Of a stretch of DNA of 64,000 nt, positions 1-9,574 are shown piece by piece. The notes below the pieces were generated by a model that saw only the letters and a list, made by a program, of their open reading frames with translations, was not told where the DNA came from and made no database searches. This DNA comes from Alkalihalobacillus sp. YIM B00296. GTDB lineage: Bacteria > Bacillota > Bacilli > Bacillales > Fictibacillaceae. Within the stretch, counting starts at the first letter, position 1. Each line of letters starts with the position of its first letter. The DNA lies in assembly GCF_020179385.1 (NCBI RefSeq), contig NZ_JAIBLJ010000001.1, positions 310,001 through 374,000 of the forward strand, in the 5' to 3' direction. The position numbers and the translations under genes are program-made.

Positions 1-1
1 T

Positions 2-916
2 GAGCAGGGCATGGAAGAACGGGTAGGCGAGGAAGTTCCTGAACAGATCAATGACCTATTCCGGAATGTCGTAAGCCTTGAACGTGAACAAATGACTGAA
101 ATCGATCTTCAAGGGAGAAGCTGGGTCGTCTTGATGACGCCGCTTTACAATCAATCAAATGTCCGGGGAGCTGTCGCGGTATTCCGGGATATGACGGAAG
201 AACGCCAACATGATAAGTTGCGGAAGGATTTCATAGCCAATGTCTCCCACGAACTGAGGACTCCTATTTCAATGCTGCAGGGCTATAGTGAAGCTATAAT
301 TGATGATATAGCCGGCACTGAGCAAGAAAAGAAGGATATCGCTCAGATCATTTATGATGAATCCCTTAGAATGGGACGCTTGGTCAATGAATTGCTCGAT
401 CTTGCCCGGATGGAAGCAGGGCATGTATCCCTCAAGTTGATGGAAATCGATGTCAGGGAATTTTTTACAAGGGTTGTCCATAAATTCCAAGGGCTGGCCA
501 GGGAAAGAGAGATCGACATTAAATTGAAGCTGCCAGGAACAGCTATAGATATTGAGGCCGACGCCGATCGATTGGAACAAGTGATGACGAACCTGATAGA
601 CAATGCATTAAGACATACCAAAAAAGGCGGTACGGTAACGGTTGAGGTTACGAACCTTCCCAGTGGGCTGAACATTGAGATCAAGGATACAGGTTCAGGT
701 ATTCCTAAGGAGGATCTCCCATTCGTCTTTGAACGCTTTTATAAAGCGGATAAAGCACGGACTAGAGGACGTTCGGGTACTGGTCTGGGACTTGCAATCG
801 TCAAGAACATCATTGACGCCCACGGTGGAAAAATTTCTGTCCATAGTAAAATTGATGAAGGTACGACATTTTCATTCTTCATTCCACAAAAAAATAAGAA
901 CGAGAATGGAAAATGA
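2..916 (+). CDS. resE: Sensor histidine kinase ResE, C-terminal part (5' truncated by window)
   Basis: The reading frame is open to the window edge, so the N-terminal membrane, sensor and HAMP parts lie upstream. Counting from the first in-window ATG (position 11), residues 1-65 look like the end of a PAS domain. The H-box has the phospho-accepting His at residue 80 (SHELRTP), the N-box Asn is near 198, and ATP-lid glycines are at 226-230 (DTGSG) and 256-260 (GTGLG). ResE phosphorylates ResD and controls aerobic and anaerobic respiration genes. The assignment as ResE rather than another kinase rests on domain type and on its place upstream of serA and fer. All catalytic motifs are intact. Confidence 0.85.
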   Translation, partial: EQGMEERVGEEVPEQINDLFRNVVSLEREQMTEIDLQGRSWVVLMTPLYNQSNVRGAVAVFRDMTEERQHDKLRKDFIANVSHELRTPISMLQGYSEAIIDDIAGTEQEKKDIAQIIYDESLRMGRLVNELLDLARMEAGHVSLKLMEIDVREFFTRVVHKFQGLAREREIDIKLKLPGTAIDIEADADRLEQVMTNLIDNALRHTKKGGTVTVEVTNLPSGLNIEIKDTGSGIPKEDLPFVFERFYKADKARTRGRSGTGLGLAIVKNIIDAHGGKISVHSKIDEGTTFSFFIPQKNKNENGK

Positions 917-1081
917 CGATAAATCTTGTTCCATAGGTAACAGACACACGGAAGATTGCAATGAACCCGCTGCTTGTGTAATATTTTTATCGGTCATGTT
1001 ATAAAAAAATGCTTACCTCCATACGATATGATCGTGCCCTTGGCTTTTCCAGCACTGGATGATAGACTGTGGAGGTTTGAT

Positions 1082-1768
1082 ATGAAGAAAGTCCTAATGT
1101 TGTTCTTGGTAATGTTTTATGTTTTGTCATATATGGTGAATTCTGATATCGTATCTGCTAAGAGTCCAACGAAGGTCAAGCAGGAAATAAAATGGGACTG
1201 GCCGGTCGAAGGTGTGTTGACTGACCATTTCGGTACAAGAGAAGGAACTCATTTCGGTGTCGATATAGCTGCTAGAAAAGGAAAAGAGATACGCGTTGTG
1301 GAAAAAGGGATGATAACGAAATCCTATTATTCCGATTCTTATGGAAATGTCATTTTTGTCAAGCATCCGAATGGGATGGAAACCGTGTATGCCCATATGA
1401 GTGAACGCCTCTCTGAAGCAGGAGAGAAGGTAGAGAAAGGTTCAATCATCGGCCTGATCGGCAACACCGGTGAATCTAGAGGTGACCATCTGCATTTTGA
1501 AGTGCATCTGGAAGAATGGAATATACATAAAACCAACGCAGTAGATCCTCTTGCTTTTCTCACAGATGAACAAAGGGCAGCCAATGTCAATGCGCCACAT
1601 TTCGAAAAAAATGAAGAAGTCGCGATCACGATTACCGAAGGAGATACTTTATGGGGTATCTCGCAAAAGTATGATGTTTCAGTAAATAAACTGATGGGAT
1701 TGAACAATCTCCATACGAATTTGATCATCGTAGGACAAAAGTTATATATTTCGAAGGAGAAAACCTGA
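1082..1768 (+). CDS. Secreted M23 metallopeptidase with C-terminal LysM domain
   Basis: The start at 1082 follows a GGAGG box and gives 228 aa with a signal peptide (about residues 1-26, ending VSA). The LytM/M23 zinc ligands are visible: H57 and D61 (HFGVD), the catalytic H105 (YAH), and H136/H138 (DHLHFE). A LysM peptidoglycan-binding domain follows at about 181-224 (EGDTLWGIS). It is probably an extracellular wall endopeptidase acting on peptide cross-links. An upstream extension of the frame to 974 lacks a signal peptide and a good ribosome site. It sits directly behind resE, where B. subtilis has sigX-rsiX. The role in growth or sporulation cannot be read from sequence. Confidence 0.85.
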   Translation: MKKVLMLFLVMFYVLSYMVNSDIVSAKSPTKVKQEIKWDWPVEGVLTDHFGTREGTHFGVDIAARKGKEIRVVEKGMITKSYYSDSYGNVIFVKHPNGMETVYAHMSERLSEAGEKVEKGSIIGLIGNTGESRGDHLHFEVHLEEWNIHKTNAVDPLAFLTDEQRAANVNAPHFEKNEEVAITITEGDTLWGISQKYDVSVNKLMGLNNLHTNLIIVGQKLYISKEKT

Positions 1769-1802
1769 TTATCGACACAATAGGAGAGGAGAACAAAAGA
1801 AG

Positions 1803-2615
1803 ATGCGGACAGATTATCACAACCATTTAGAAAAAGGGACATTGACTCTGGATTATCTTACGAAGTTCACAGATAAAGCGGTGGAGGAAGGGATCGATCA
1901 TTTCGGTATATCCGAACATGCTTATCATTTTTATCAAACTGCAGATATCCTTTCTAACCCGTGGGTTGAAGCAAGGCGTTATTACGATATGGAAGACTAT
2001 GTAGCTCTGTTCCGACAAGCGTGGAATCGGGATATAGATGTGAAAATGTCGATCGAAATGGATTATACACCTGGTAAGCACGAAGAAATGAAGCGATTCA
2101 TCGATCAATATGATTTTGATTATGTTATCGGTTCGATTCATTGGATCGATGATTTTGGCATCGACCTATCTGAATATAAAGAAGAATGGGATCGAAGGGA
2201 TCTGTTTGATGTTTACCGTCGTTACTTTGATCAGGTTGTCACACTAGCCCAATCAAATATGTTCGATATTCTAGGCCACATCGACCTTGTGAAAATATTC
2301 AACTACGTACCAGAAGATAATGATTTCCTCCTCGAGCAATACGAGCGTGCAACTGATGCGTTGAAGGAATCGAAGACTTGTATTGAGATCAGTACGGCTG
2401 GTTTGCGTAAACCGGTTAAACAAATGTACCCTCACGAAGATCTGCTGAAAATGTGTCATCAAAAAGGAATTCCAATCGTCTTATCCTCGGACGCACATTT
2501 TCCTGAACATGTCGGATTTGCATATGGACGTGCAGTCCAATTTGCTAAGGAAGCAGGATATACCCATTTGATGACATTTAATAAAGGAAAGCGGGAAGAA
2601 GTACTATTAAAATAG
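1803..2615 (+). CDS. PHP-domain phosphoesterase, histidinol-phosphatase (HisJ) family
   Basis: A 270-aa protein with polymerase and histidinol phosphatase (PHP) metal motifs: HNH at residues 6-8, SEH near 38, an EMD segment, GSIHW, GHIDLVK and SSDAHFPEHVG near the C-terminus. These supply the metal ligands of a trinuclear-centre phosphoesterase. Length fits the HisJ group (about 268 aa), whose characterised members hydrolyse histidinol phosphate. No other his gene except hisC lies in the window, so the true substrate is uncertain. It starts 34 bp after the M23 gene with an AGGAGAGG box, so the two are probably cotranscribed. Confidence 0.75.
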   Translation: MRTDYHNHLEKGTLTLDYLTKFTDKAVEEGIDHFGISEHAYHFYQTADILSNPWVEARRYYDMEDYVALFRQAWNRDIDVKMSIEMDYTPGKHEEMKRFIDQYDFDYVIGSIHWIDDFGIDLSEYKEEWDRRDLFDVYRRYFDQVVTLAQSNMFDILGHIDLVKIFNYVPEDNDFLLEQYERATDALKESKTCIEISTAGLRKPVKQMYPHEDLLKMCHQKGIPIVLSSDAHFPEHVGFAYGRAVQFAKEAGYTHLMTFNKGKREEVLLK

Positions 2616-2700
2616 TTGCTACCTTACGAGGTGTTGAATAGTGTGGTTTGACCTTATTAATCACGATCTTGGCCGTAACAAGCAACTTTTAGGCAGTATA

Positions 2701-2736
2701 AAAAGGGTTGGCTCTCAATAAAGAGCCAACCCTTTT
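2701..2736. terminator. Bidirectional intrinsic terminator
   Basis: A perfect inverted repeat, AAAAGGGTTGGCTC and its complement around an 8-nt loop, lies between the PHP gene and the convergent serA. A-rich and T-rich arms give U-tracts in both directions. Confidence 0.9.
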
Positions 2737-2753
2737 CGTTGTGGTGAAGTGAT

Positions 2754-2919
2754 GTCTAGCTCCATCGCCCAGCCACTTGGACACTTCAGACCTCCTGCGG
2801 CGGCAACACATTGAAGTACTACTTAAGAAGTTACCCACGCAGAACCTAACCTTGTTTGGTTCGAGCCTTCTCGTCGGACTTCCAGTGACATCGTGGTTGC
2901 CCAGGGCGATTGCGCTTTC
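2754..2919 (+). repeat. Family A intergenic repeat, copy 1 (long form)
   Basis: It begins GTCTAGCTCCATCGCCCAG and ends CAGGGCGATTGCGCTTT, with the conserved core CTCGTCGGACTTCCAGTGAC. It starts 18 bp after the terminator and ends 2 bp before the serA stop codon. The long form contains an extra middle module with ACGCAGAACC and TTGGTTCGAGCC. Confidence 0.85.
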
Positions 2920-2921
2920 CT

Positions 2922-4505
2922 TTAGTCCAACGACATCGTAAGAAGCGCTGTTATACCAGTGTTTTCTTGTAAATCCTTGATTGTCTCGTTGTTAAGGGGT
3001 TCGTCAAATGTCAGAACCATTGCAGCACCCCCGCTCACTTCTTTTCGTCCCACCTGCATCGTTGCAATATTCATTCCATGTCTTCCGAGTACTTCCCCGA
3101 CCTTGCCGATCACTCCAGGCTTGTCATTATGGGTGATGAAGATGAGGTGCCCTTTCGGAGTGAAATCAATATCAAAGCCATTCAGATTGACGACTCTGCC
3201 CCCAAGCCCAGGAAGCAATGTCCCCTGGATGGATACCATCTGGTTCTCGCCTTTTACTTTCACATCAACCAGACTAGAGTAGCCGAAAGTTTCCGAGGCC
3301 ATTGTTTCACCGTATGTGATCCCCCGTTGTTTGGCAATCAGGTTGGCATTGACGATATTGACAGGTTGATCGACTCTAGAATTGAGGAAACCTGACAATA
3401 AGCTCCTCGTAACCGGAAGTGTCTCATGATCAGTCAGTTCTCCTGAATAGGTCAATTGAATTTCCTTTATCGGCGTTTTTATACAATGTGACAAAAACGT
3501 CCCTAAACGATTTGCCAGTTCAATGAATGGATAGATGAAGTCATGTACATCACGTGAAATGGCAGGATAATTCAATGCATTTCGTGCTGGCCGTCCTTCG
3601 AGTACATTACATACATCCTCACTTACTTGTTTCGCAACATTGAATTGCGCTTCGGCCGTAGATGCGGCAATATGGGGGGTTGCAATTACATTCGGATGTA
3701 AAAGGAGTGATTCATTGGCACATGGCTCTTCTGAAAACACATCCAGTGCAGCTCCAGCAATATGTCCTTCTTCCAACGCCTCGACAAGAGCTTTCTCATC
3801 AATGATCCCACCGCGTGCGCAATTAAGTATATAAGCCCCTCTTTTCATTGTTTTGATTGAGTCTTTGTTAATCAGATTCTTTGTATCTTCATTCAATGGG
3901 GTATGGACTGTAACGATCTCTGCTGTTTGCAGTAACTGATCCAACGAAACAAGTTCTACCTGTAGCTTTTTCGCTCGTTCTTTTGTGAGGAATGGGTCGA
4001 ATACATGGATATCCATCCCGAAGGATAGAGCCCTCTTAGCAATTTCAGATCCGATTTTACCCATTCCGATAATACCAAGGGTCTTCCCGTTTATTTCATG
4101 TCCCGTAAAAGCAGAACGCTTCCACTCCAGGTTCCGTAAAGACCGGTTTGCCTGGGGGATATGACGCATCAGAGAAAGCATCATGGCAAAGGTATGTTCA
4201 GCAGTGGAGATCGTGTTCCCGTTCGGGGCGTTTACGACGACAATTCCTTGTTCGGTTGCAGCATCCAAATCGATGTTGTCAATACCAACACCAGCACGGG
4301 CAATAATTTTAAGATTAGGCATTTCATCGATGAGTTCCCGTGTAATCTTGGTACCACTACGTACTAGAATTGCGTCGATTTCCTTTTTGGAGGGTACTTC
4401 ATGAATGTTTTTTTCAATAAGATTCATTCCTGCAGTATTCACAAGCGGTTCTAAGCCCGCTCTGCTTATTGGATCACTTATAACGATTTGAAACAAACTC
4501 TTCAC
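2922..4505 (-). CDS. serA: D-3-phosphoglycerate dehydrogenase
   Basis: A 527-aa protein (B. subtilis SerA is 525 aa) that oxidises 3-phosphoglycerate in the first step of serine synthesis. The NAD-binding GMGKIG is at residues 147-152. The catalytic Arg (NCARGG) and the His of TPHIAAST follow. An intermediate regulatory domain and a C-terminal ACT domain (about 455-527, with [14 protein letters not shown]) complete it, so serine feedback is possible. It is a single-gene unit on the minus strand, convergent with the PHP gene. The stop codon almost touches repeat copy 1. A start with a GAGGTGAAG box and a promoter candidate lie just upstream. Confidence 0.95.
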   Translation of the reverse strand: MKSLFQIVISDPISRAGLEPLVNTAGMNLIEKNIHEVPSKKEIDAILVRSGTKITRELIDEMPNLKIIARAGVGIDNIDLDAATEQGIVVVNAPNGNTISTAEHTFAMMLSLMRHIPQANRSLRNLEWKRSAFTGHEINGKTLGIIGMGKIGSEIAKRALSFGMDIHVFDPFLTKERAKKLQVELVSLDQLLQTAEIVTVHTPLNEDTKNLINKDSIKTMKRGAYILNCARGGIIDEKALVEALEEGHIAGAALDVFSEEPCANESLLLHPNVIATPHIAASTAEAQFNVAKQVSEDVCNVLEGRPARNALNYPAISRDVHDFIYPFIELANRLGTFLSHCIKTPIKEIQLTYSGELTDHETLPVTRSLLSGFLNSRVDQPVNIVNANLIAKQRGITYGETMASETFGYSSLVDVKVKGENQMVSIQGTLLPGLGGRVVNLNGFDIDFTPKGHLIFITHNDKPGVIGKVGEVLGRHGMNIATMQVGRKEVSGGAAMVLTFDEPLNNETIKDLQENTGITALLTMSLD

Positions 4506-4530
4506 CTCATCCTTCTATTATTAATTTCTG

Positions 4531-4559
4531 ATTCTCCTACTGTTCACAAGGTATGTCAA
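4531..4559 (-). promoter_or_regulatory. Candidate SigA promoter for serA
   Basis: Read on the minus strand, TTGACA (4554-4559) is followed after 17 bp by GAGAAT (4531-4536). The -35 is perfect and the -10 is weak. I saw no T-box or riboswitch in the short leader. Confidence 0.45.
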
Positions 4560-4665
4560 CTGAAATCTGTCCAATTTTGAAGTATTGCGAAAAGTAAAAC
4601 AGTGAGGGATTAACAATGGTAGCGTTTACATGAAATTTTATGAAATTCTATGGGATAAGTTCTTT

Positions 4666-4698
4666 AAAAAAGACCCACGGATATTTCGCAGGTCTTTA
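4666..4698 (-). terminator. Terminator of ppa
   Basis: On the minus strand AAAGACC, an inner stem and GGTCTTTTTT follow the ppa stop by about 12 bp. This gives a GC stem and a U-run. Confidence 0.85.
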
Positions 4699-4709
4699 AA
4701 TCTAAACAT

Positions 4710-5198
4710 TTATTTTTGTTCCTGATAGCGTTTTAAGCATTCTTCTACTAATTGAGCAGCTTTTTCAGGGCCTTCCCAGGAACCGATCTCTGTCTTCTTA
4801 CCTTGTAGGTCTTTATAGCGTTCGAAGAAATGAGAGATTTCTTTAAGTGTATGCTCTGGAACGTCTTCAAGCGACTGTACATGGTCAAAACGTGGGTCTT
4901 CAACTGGAACTGCTAAAAGCTTGGCATCCTCTTCTCCGCTGTCAATCATGTTCAGGAATCCGATGACGCGGGATTCGATTACGCAGCCAGGGAAAGTTGG
5001 ATTCGTCACGAGTACGAGGATATCTAGCGGGTCCCCATCAAGGGCGAGTGTATTTTCAAGATAGCCGTATTCAGCAGGGTAGAACATCGGAGAAAAAAGG
5101 ACACGGTCAAGCTTGAATACACCTTTCTCTTTATCGTATTCATATTTGTTCTGACTTCCAGTCGGAATTTCAATAAATGCGTCGACTACTTTTGCCAT
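4710..5198 (-). CDS. ppa: Inorganic pyrophosphatase, family I (soluble)
   Basis: A 162-aa cytosolic enzyme that hydrolyses pyrophosphate. The family I signature DGDPLD supplies metal-binding Asp at residues 54, 56 and 59, and the EIPTGSQNKYEYD segment at 11-23 is typical. B. subtilis uses an unrelated family II enzyme (PpaC), so this gene separates the organism from that species. Single-gene unit on the minus strand, with its own promoter and terminator. Ribosome site AAGGAGG, 9 bp before ATG. Confidence 0.93.
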   Translation of the reverse strand: MAKVVDAFIEIPTGSQNKYEYDKEKGVFKLDRVLFSPMFYPAEYGYLENTLALDGDPLDILVLVTNPTFPGCVIESRVIGFLNMIDSGEEDAKLLAVPVEDPRFDHVQSLEDVPEHTLKEISHFFERYKDLQGKKTEIGSWEGPEKAAQLVEECLKRYQEQK

Positions 5199-5240
5199 TT
5201 TATAGTACCTCCTTAGAATATGTACAACTTACAATACCCT

Positions 5241-5269
5241 ATTATAGCAATTCAAGATTCATTTGAAAA
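5241..5269 (-). promoter_or_regulatory. SigA promoter of ppa
   Basis: On the minus strand TTTTCA (5264-5269), 17 bp, TATAAT (5241-5246), with an extended -10 (TGC before TATAAT). It lies 43 bp upstream of the ppa start. Confidence 0.6.
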
Positions 5270-5369
5270 CTGAGAGACACACAAAAAAGCAGTTTGTTTC
5301 ATCTCTCAAATGGGAGCTTTATAGTAACTGACAATAATTATCACTTTTATTAATATGTAAAAGGATTTA

Positions 5370-5405
5370 AGAAAGACGCCTTCCGGAAAAGAAGACGTCT
5401 TTCTG
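5370..5405 (-). terminator. Terminator of fer
   Basis: On the minus strand AGAAAGACG...CGTCTTTCT encloses an inner CTTC/GAAG stem. It starts 8 bp after the fer stop. Confidence 0.85.
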
Positions 5406-5412
5406 AAAATTT

Positions 5413-5676
<264 letters not shown>

Positions 5677-5944
5677 CTAGAAATTTATGAATCTGTTCTT
5701 TCATTACCTATCTTATTATCATTTCAAAAAACAGTTCATATTCTCCAAATGAATCCATTTTTCTATCCTTGATACTATTGTAAAACTGTTAGATTGAGAT
5801 TTCAACATTTAAATTCATTGAGAATCCTTATCAAATAAGGTTTTGAAAGTGTTTAACGACCGCATAAGCCAATTTTCCTGAAATGGCCCCAATTTGAACT
5901 CCCTTTGATACAATAGGGACAAAGAGACAGGGGGTGAACAGGGC

Positions 5945-7018
5945 ATGAACTATTTGGATTCAATTTTACTGTTGGGGATTTCTCGGATGGACGGTGAGAG
6001 GACCACATCAGGGCTGTTTCATTTGTTCAACGGCAAAAAATCATCCCAGACCGTGCAAGATGGCAGGTTGTTTCATTTATCACATTTATTCGGAATATTA
6101 AAAGGATACAAATTCCATGATTTTCAGGAAAAGATAAACGAACTCCACCATGATGGCTTGATTGAGTTAAATGATGGCACCTATCCTCGCTTGTCGGAAT
6201 CAGGTAGGATAAAGCTCCAAGAACAAATGGAACGACGACCCCTACCGCCATCCTTGGATGGTTGGCGTTATGGAGACCTCAGTATCGTATTCTGGAGACG
6301 CTTGACGCTGTTTGCCCAGACACTCTCCCATACCTTACATGAAGATCACCATTTCCATCCGATACAAAATGATCCTGACACATTGCAATGGGTCAAACAC
6401 TTCTTTCCGAGAGATAAGGAGAGCCGTACAATGGCATCATCCTTGCTTTTCAATGAACTTATGACCCTACTCCAAAAGATGGAAGAGATAGATGCAGAAA
6501 ATGTTGTCCTACGATTGACGAGGTCAGGCAGAATCGGTCAAACCGCTTTACAAGTGTCTGAAAGATTACAGTTGGATCCGATGGAATGTCATATCCGTTT
6601 TCAATCAGCCCTTCATTTTATGGTTGATAAGATACTAGATGGCCAGAAGTCATATCCCGTTCTCTATATTTTCCTTAGAGATATAAAGCAGTCTCATGCT
6701 CTTACTGGATCTACTAGAAAAACGTATCAATTAATCAACAAAGGGCTCCAATTAGAAGAAGTGGCCGCCATCCGCAAATTAAAACCTAGTACAATCGAAG
6801 ACCATCTTGTGGAACTCGCGATCCATGTTCCGGAGATGGATATCGACAGATACATAACGGAATCGGATCAGAAGCGTATATTAGAAGTTTCAAGAATTTT
6901 GGGTACGAAAAGACTGAAAGAAATAAAACAGGCACTCGGTGAGGATATTGATTACTTTCAAATCCGGTTGACCCTTGCTAAATATGAAGTCAGCCATCAC
7001 ATGGAAAAGGAGGGATAG
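5945..7018 (+). CDS. ypbB: YpbB-like helix-turn-helix protein upstream of recQ
   Basis: A 357-aa soluble protein. The C-terminal third (about 270-320) holds a helicase-associated helix-turn-helix (NKGLQLEEVAAIRKLKPSTI) like that found in RecQ C-termini. The rest has no motif I can name. It is followed after 2 bp by recQ, so the pair is translationally linked. The short RecQ here may therefore use YpbB as a separate accessory subunit; this is inference. RBS AGGGGGTG before ATG. Confidence 0.8.
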   Translation: MNYLDSILLLGISRMDGERTTSGLFHLFNGKKSSQTVQDGRLFHLSHLFGILKGYKFHDFQEKINELHHDGLIELNDGTYPRLSESGRIKLQEQMERRPLPPSLDGWRYGDLSIVFWRRLTLFAQTLSHTLHEDHHFHPIQNDPDTLQWVKHFFPRDKESRTMASSLLFNELMTLLQKMEEIDAENVVLRLTRSGRIGQTALQVSERLQLDPMECHIRFQSALHFMVDKILDGQKSYPVLYIFLRDIKQSHALTGSTRKTYQLINKGLQLEEVAAIRKLKPSTIEDHLVELAIHVPEMDIDRYITESDQKRILEVSRILGTKRLKEIKQALGEDIDYFQIRLTLAKYEVSHHMEKEG

Positions 7019-7020
7019 TA

Positions 7021-8517
7021 TTGTCGATCGATCACATCTTATCTGAAAAATTCGGTTTTCGTTCCTTTCGTCAAGGACAAAGAGAAATAATCGAGGATGT
7101 TTTCCACGGAAACGATGTGTTTGCGATGCTTCCGACCGGATCGGGGAAATCAATCTGTTACCAGCTGCCGGCTTATCTTTTGGAAGGTATTGTGGTCGTC
7201 GTATCACCGCTTATTTCTTTGATGGAAGATCAGGTAGAGCAGTTAAGACGTCAAGGTGAGAAAAGGGTCTGTACGTTCCATAGCGGGATGCCCTATCATG
7301 TGCGGATGAAAATATTACGTGATCTCACAAGGTATAAAATCCTCTATGTATCCCCAGAAACCCTGCAGACAGATATGCTATCCGGCACTCTCTCAAGAAT
7401 GAAGGTCGCTCTATTTGTAGTGGATGAAGCACATTGTATATCCCAATGGGGTCATGAATTCAGAACGGATTATCTGAAGCTGGGTGAAGTTTGTAATAGG
7501 ATTGGCAGGCCGCCGATATTAGCATTGACCGCAACAGCAACTGTAAATGTAAGGAAAGATATCATTAAGCTCTTGAATCTGGACAGACCGGAAATGCACA
7601 TCTATTCTGTTGATCGTCCAAACATCGCCTTCCAAAGTGAAATTGCAGAGACGGCTATCGAAAAAATGGATATCCTGATCCGCTATGTACAAACGTTGAA
7701 AGGTCCCGGCATCATTTACACTTCAAGCCGTATGGCCACTGAAACGATCACAGAGGTATTGAAGCGGAATGGAGTCGAGAAAACGGCTTATTATCACGGT
7801 GGAATGGAAAATGATGATCGGCTATTGACCCAGAAACAATTCATTTATGATGAGCTGGATGTCATTTGTTGTACGAATGCATTCGGGATGGGGATCAACA
7901 AACCGGATATTCGATTCATTATACATTACCATTTTCCTTCGAATATAGAATCATATTTGCAGGAAATTGGACGTGCAGGAAGAGATGGAGAAGTAAGCCT
8001 TGCCTTGATGCTTTATCATGAGGATGATGATTTTATTCCAGAACGTCTCATCACTGCAGAATTACCTACAAAACAAGATATAGATCATTTTAGCATCATG
8101 GTTGATGTGGACAAGCTTGACCAGGCGTTATTCGAACAATCCATAACCAGCTTGAATCTCTCCGAAACAGCTGAACGTTTCATGCACTTTCACGTTAAAA
8201 AGTTCTTTAGGGAGGAGAAGAGGGATTTCCAATCTTGGAAAAATCAATTAGTGGAATTCATTGAAAAGAGGATTAAAGAAAAACGAGAACGAATCCGATA
8301 TATGAAAAAATGGATTCTCTCGGAGAAATGCAAAAGAGAATCGATATTGGGGGCTTTTTCAGAAAAACTGGACAAACGTCCATTGAACTGTTGTCATGTT
8401 TGCGGATTATCCCTGGAACCTTACGAATCCTCTAAAGAGAAATCACCCCGACCAGAAATGAAATCATGGGAAGAGGAACTTGCTCTAATCTTTCATCAGG
8501 AGAACGTTGATGTTTAA
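7021..8517 (+). CDS. recS: ATP-dependent DNA helicase RecQ-like (RecS type)
   Basis: A 498-aa 3'-5' superfamily 2 helicase. Walker A PTGSGKS is at residues 38-44, followed by DEAH with the RecQ-specific aromatic region (DEAHCISQWGHEFR), LTATAT motif III, and motif VI QEIGRAGRDG. Like B. subtilis RecS (496 aa) it is short and shows no HRDC domain. The C-terminal region has a CCHVCG cysteine group that may bind zinc. The start is TTG at 7021 behind AGGAGGG. It overlaps the downstream membrane protease gene by 8 bp. Confidence 0.92.
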   Translation: MSIDHILSEKFGFRSFRQGQREIIEDVFHGNDVFAMLPTGSGKSICYQLPAYLLEGIVVVVSPLISLMEDQVEQLRRQGEKRVCTFHSGMPYHVRMKILRDLTRYKILYVSPETLQTDMLSGTLSRMKVALFVVDEAHCISQWGHEFRTDYLKLGEVCNRIGRPPILALTATATVNVRKDIIKLLNLDRPEMHIYSVDRPNIAFQSEIAETAIEKMDILIRYVQTLKGPGIIYTSSRMATETITEVLKRNGVEKTAYYHGGMENDDRLLTQKQFIYDELDVICCTNAFGMGINKPDIRFIIHYHFPSNIESYLQEIGRAGRDGEVSLALMLYHEDDDFIPERLITAELPTKQDIDHFSIMVDVDKLDQALFEQSITSLNLSETAERFMHFHVKKFFREEKRDFQSWKNQLVEFIEKRIKEKRERIRYMKKWILSEKCKRESILGAFSEKLDKRPLNCCHVCGLSLEPYESSKEKSPRPEMKSWEEELALIFHQENVDV

Positions 8518-9139
8518 ACGATTGAATCAGAAAGAACTCATCCAATCATTATCACAGCGGGAACTTTACCTTAATTTATACTTGACCCAGGGGATTTTTC
8601 TCTTATTGACTGTGATATTATCTTTTTTCTTTCAACAAGATTTCGCAGATTGGATCGTACTTTTGCAACCAGATTGGCTCAGGATCATCGTCTGGTCGAC
8701 TCCTGTCATCATACTTGTTGTATCGGTGGATCTGATTTTATGGAAAAAAGCTCCCAGGCGTTTGATCGATGATGGCGGAATCAATGAGAGGATCTTTTCT
8801 CATATATCCCTGCTGCATCTAATTCTGGTCACGGGTATCATCGGACTTTGTGAAGAGCTATTATTCCGGGGTGTCTTACAGACGAATATCGGATATGTTC
8901 CAGCTAGCTTGTTATTCGCTCTCATGCATATTCGCTATATTACAAAACCTGTATTATTATTGTTTGCCATACTGTTAAGTTTTTTGTTAGGCGCTATATT
9001 CATTATTACAGAAAATTTATTGATCCCCATCTTCATTCATATTGGAATTGATTTTCTCTTAGGATTGATCATCCGGTATAACTTTCTCTCTGTCCGTTCA
9101 ACAAAGGATAAAAGGATCGACGATGGTTATGGAAGGTGA
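8510..9139 (+). CDS. ypbD: CPBP-family intramembrane metalloprotease (YpbD-like)
   Basis: A 209-aa protein with several membrane helices. The Abi/CPBP motifs are present: EELLFRG (motif 1, catalytic Glu pair and Arg), FALMHIR (motif 2 His) and HIGIDFLLG (motif 3). Family members are membrane proteases or prenyl-protein processing enzymes, and the substrate here is unknown. ATG at 8510 follows AGGAG with good spacing; an in-frame TTG just before it is less likely. Translationally coupled to recQ. Confidence 0.85.
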   Translation: MFKRLNQKELIQSLSQRELYLNLYLTQGIFLLLTVILSFFFQQDFADWIVLLQPDWLRIIVWSTPVIILVVSVDLILWKKAPRRLIDDGGINERIFSHISLLHLILVTGIIGLCEELLFRGVLQTNIGYVPASLLFALMHIRYITKPVLLLFAILLSFLLGAIFIITENLLIPIFIHIGIDFLLGLIIRYNFLSVRSTKDKRIDDGYGR

Positions 9140-9184
9140 GCTGGATTGAGGGGTTGAAAATGTACTGAAAAGGAGGATATCAAG

Positions 9185-9574
9185 TTGGACCTGCAAGATC
9201 AAGCCTCGTCATTACGGGAAAAAGTGAGTGATGTCGCTAATCCGCCTTTACACAGTCATGAGGTGGATATTATGAATCTGCCTCCAAGAAGCGAAAAACA
9301 TTCAAGGTCAAGAGCACAGCAAAAAAAGAAGATCAGCCAAGGTAAACTTCATTTATGGATTACACGTGGAATCGTCATTTCTTTTCTCGGATTTGAACAT
9401 GGATCAAGAAATGAAGAAAGGCACAGTCCGTCTAATCAATATCATCAAATGAAAAAACATTCAGGTGAACGGATGTATACCGCATTCCCTCCTAGCATAG
9501 TTTTGAATAGGAGGGAATCTAAATGGATGGTTTACAGTATTGGAAGTTTAAACAATATCTCATTTCAGAAGTGA
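9185..9574 (+). pseudogene. ypbE: Probable truncated ypbE (LysM protein) remnant
   Basis: A TTG-start frame of 129 aa occupies the ypbE position between ypbD and ypbF. The first 70 residues have the family look: a polar N-terminus with LPPRSEKHSR, a basic stretch and the start of a membrane helix (LWITRGIVISFLG). The helix is cut short, no periplasmic linker or LysM domain follows, and only about 130 bp remain before ypbF. The frame runs 52 bp into ypbF. I read this as an internal deletion that removed the C-terminal two thirds. A functional short protein cannot be excluded. Confidence 0.5.
9484..9518 (+). promoter_or_regulatory. Perfect 11-bp hairpin covering the ypbF ribosome binding site
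   Basis: ATTCCCTCCTA (9484-9494) and TAGGAGGGAAT (9508-9518) are exactly complementary with a 13-nt loop. The right arm is the ypbF Shine-Dalgarno, 4 bp before the ATG at 9523. Confidence 0.7.
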
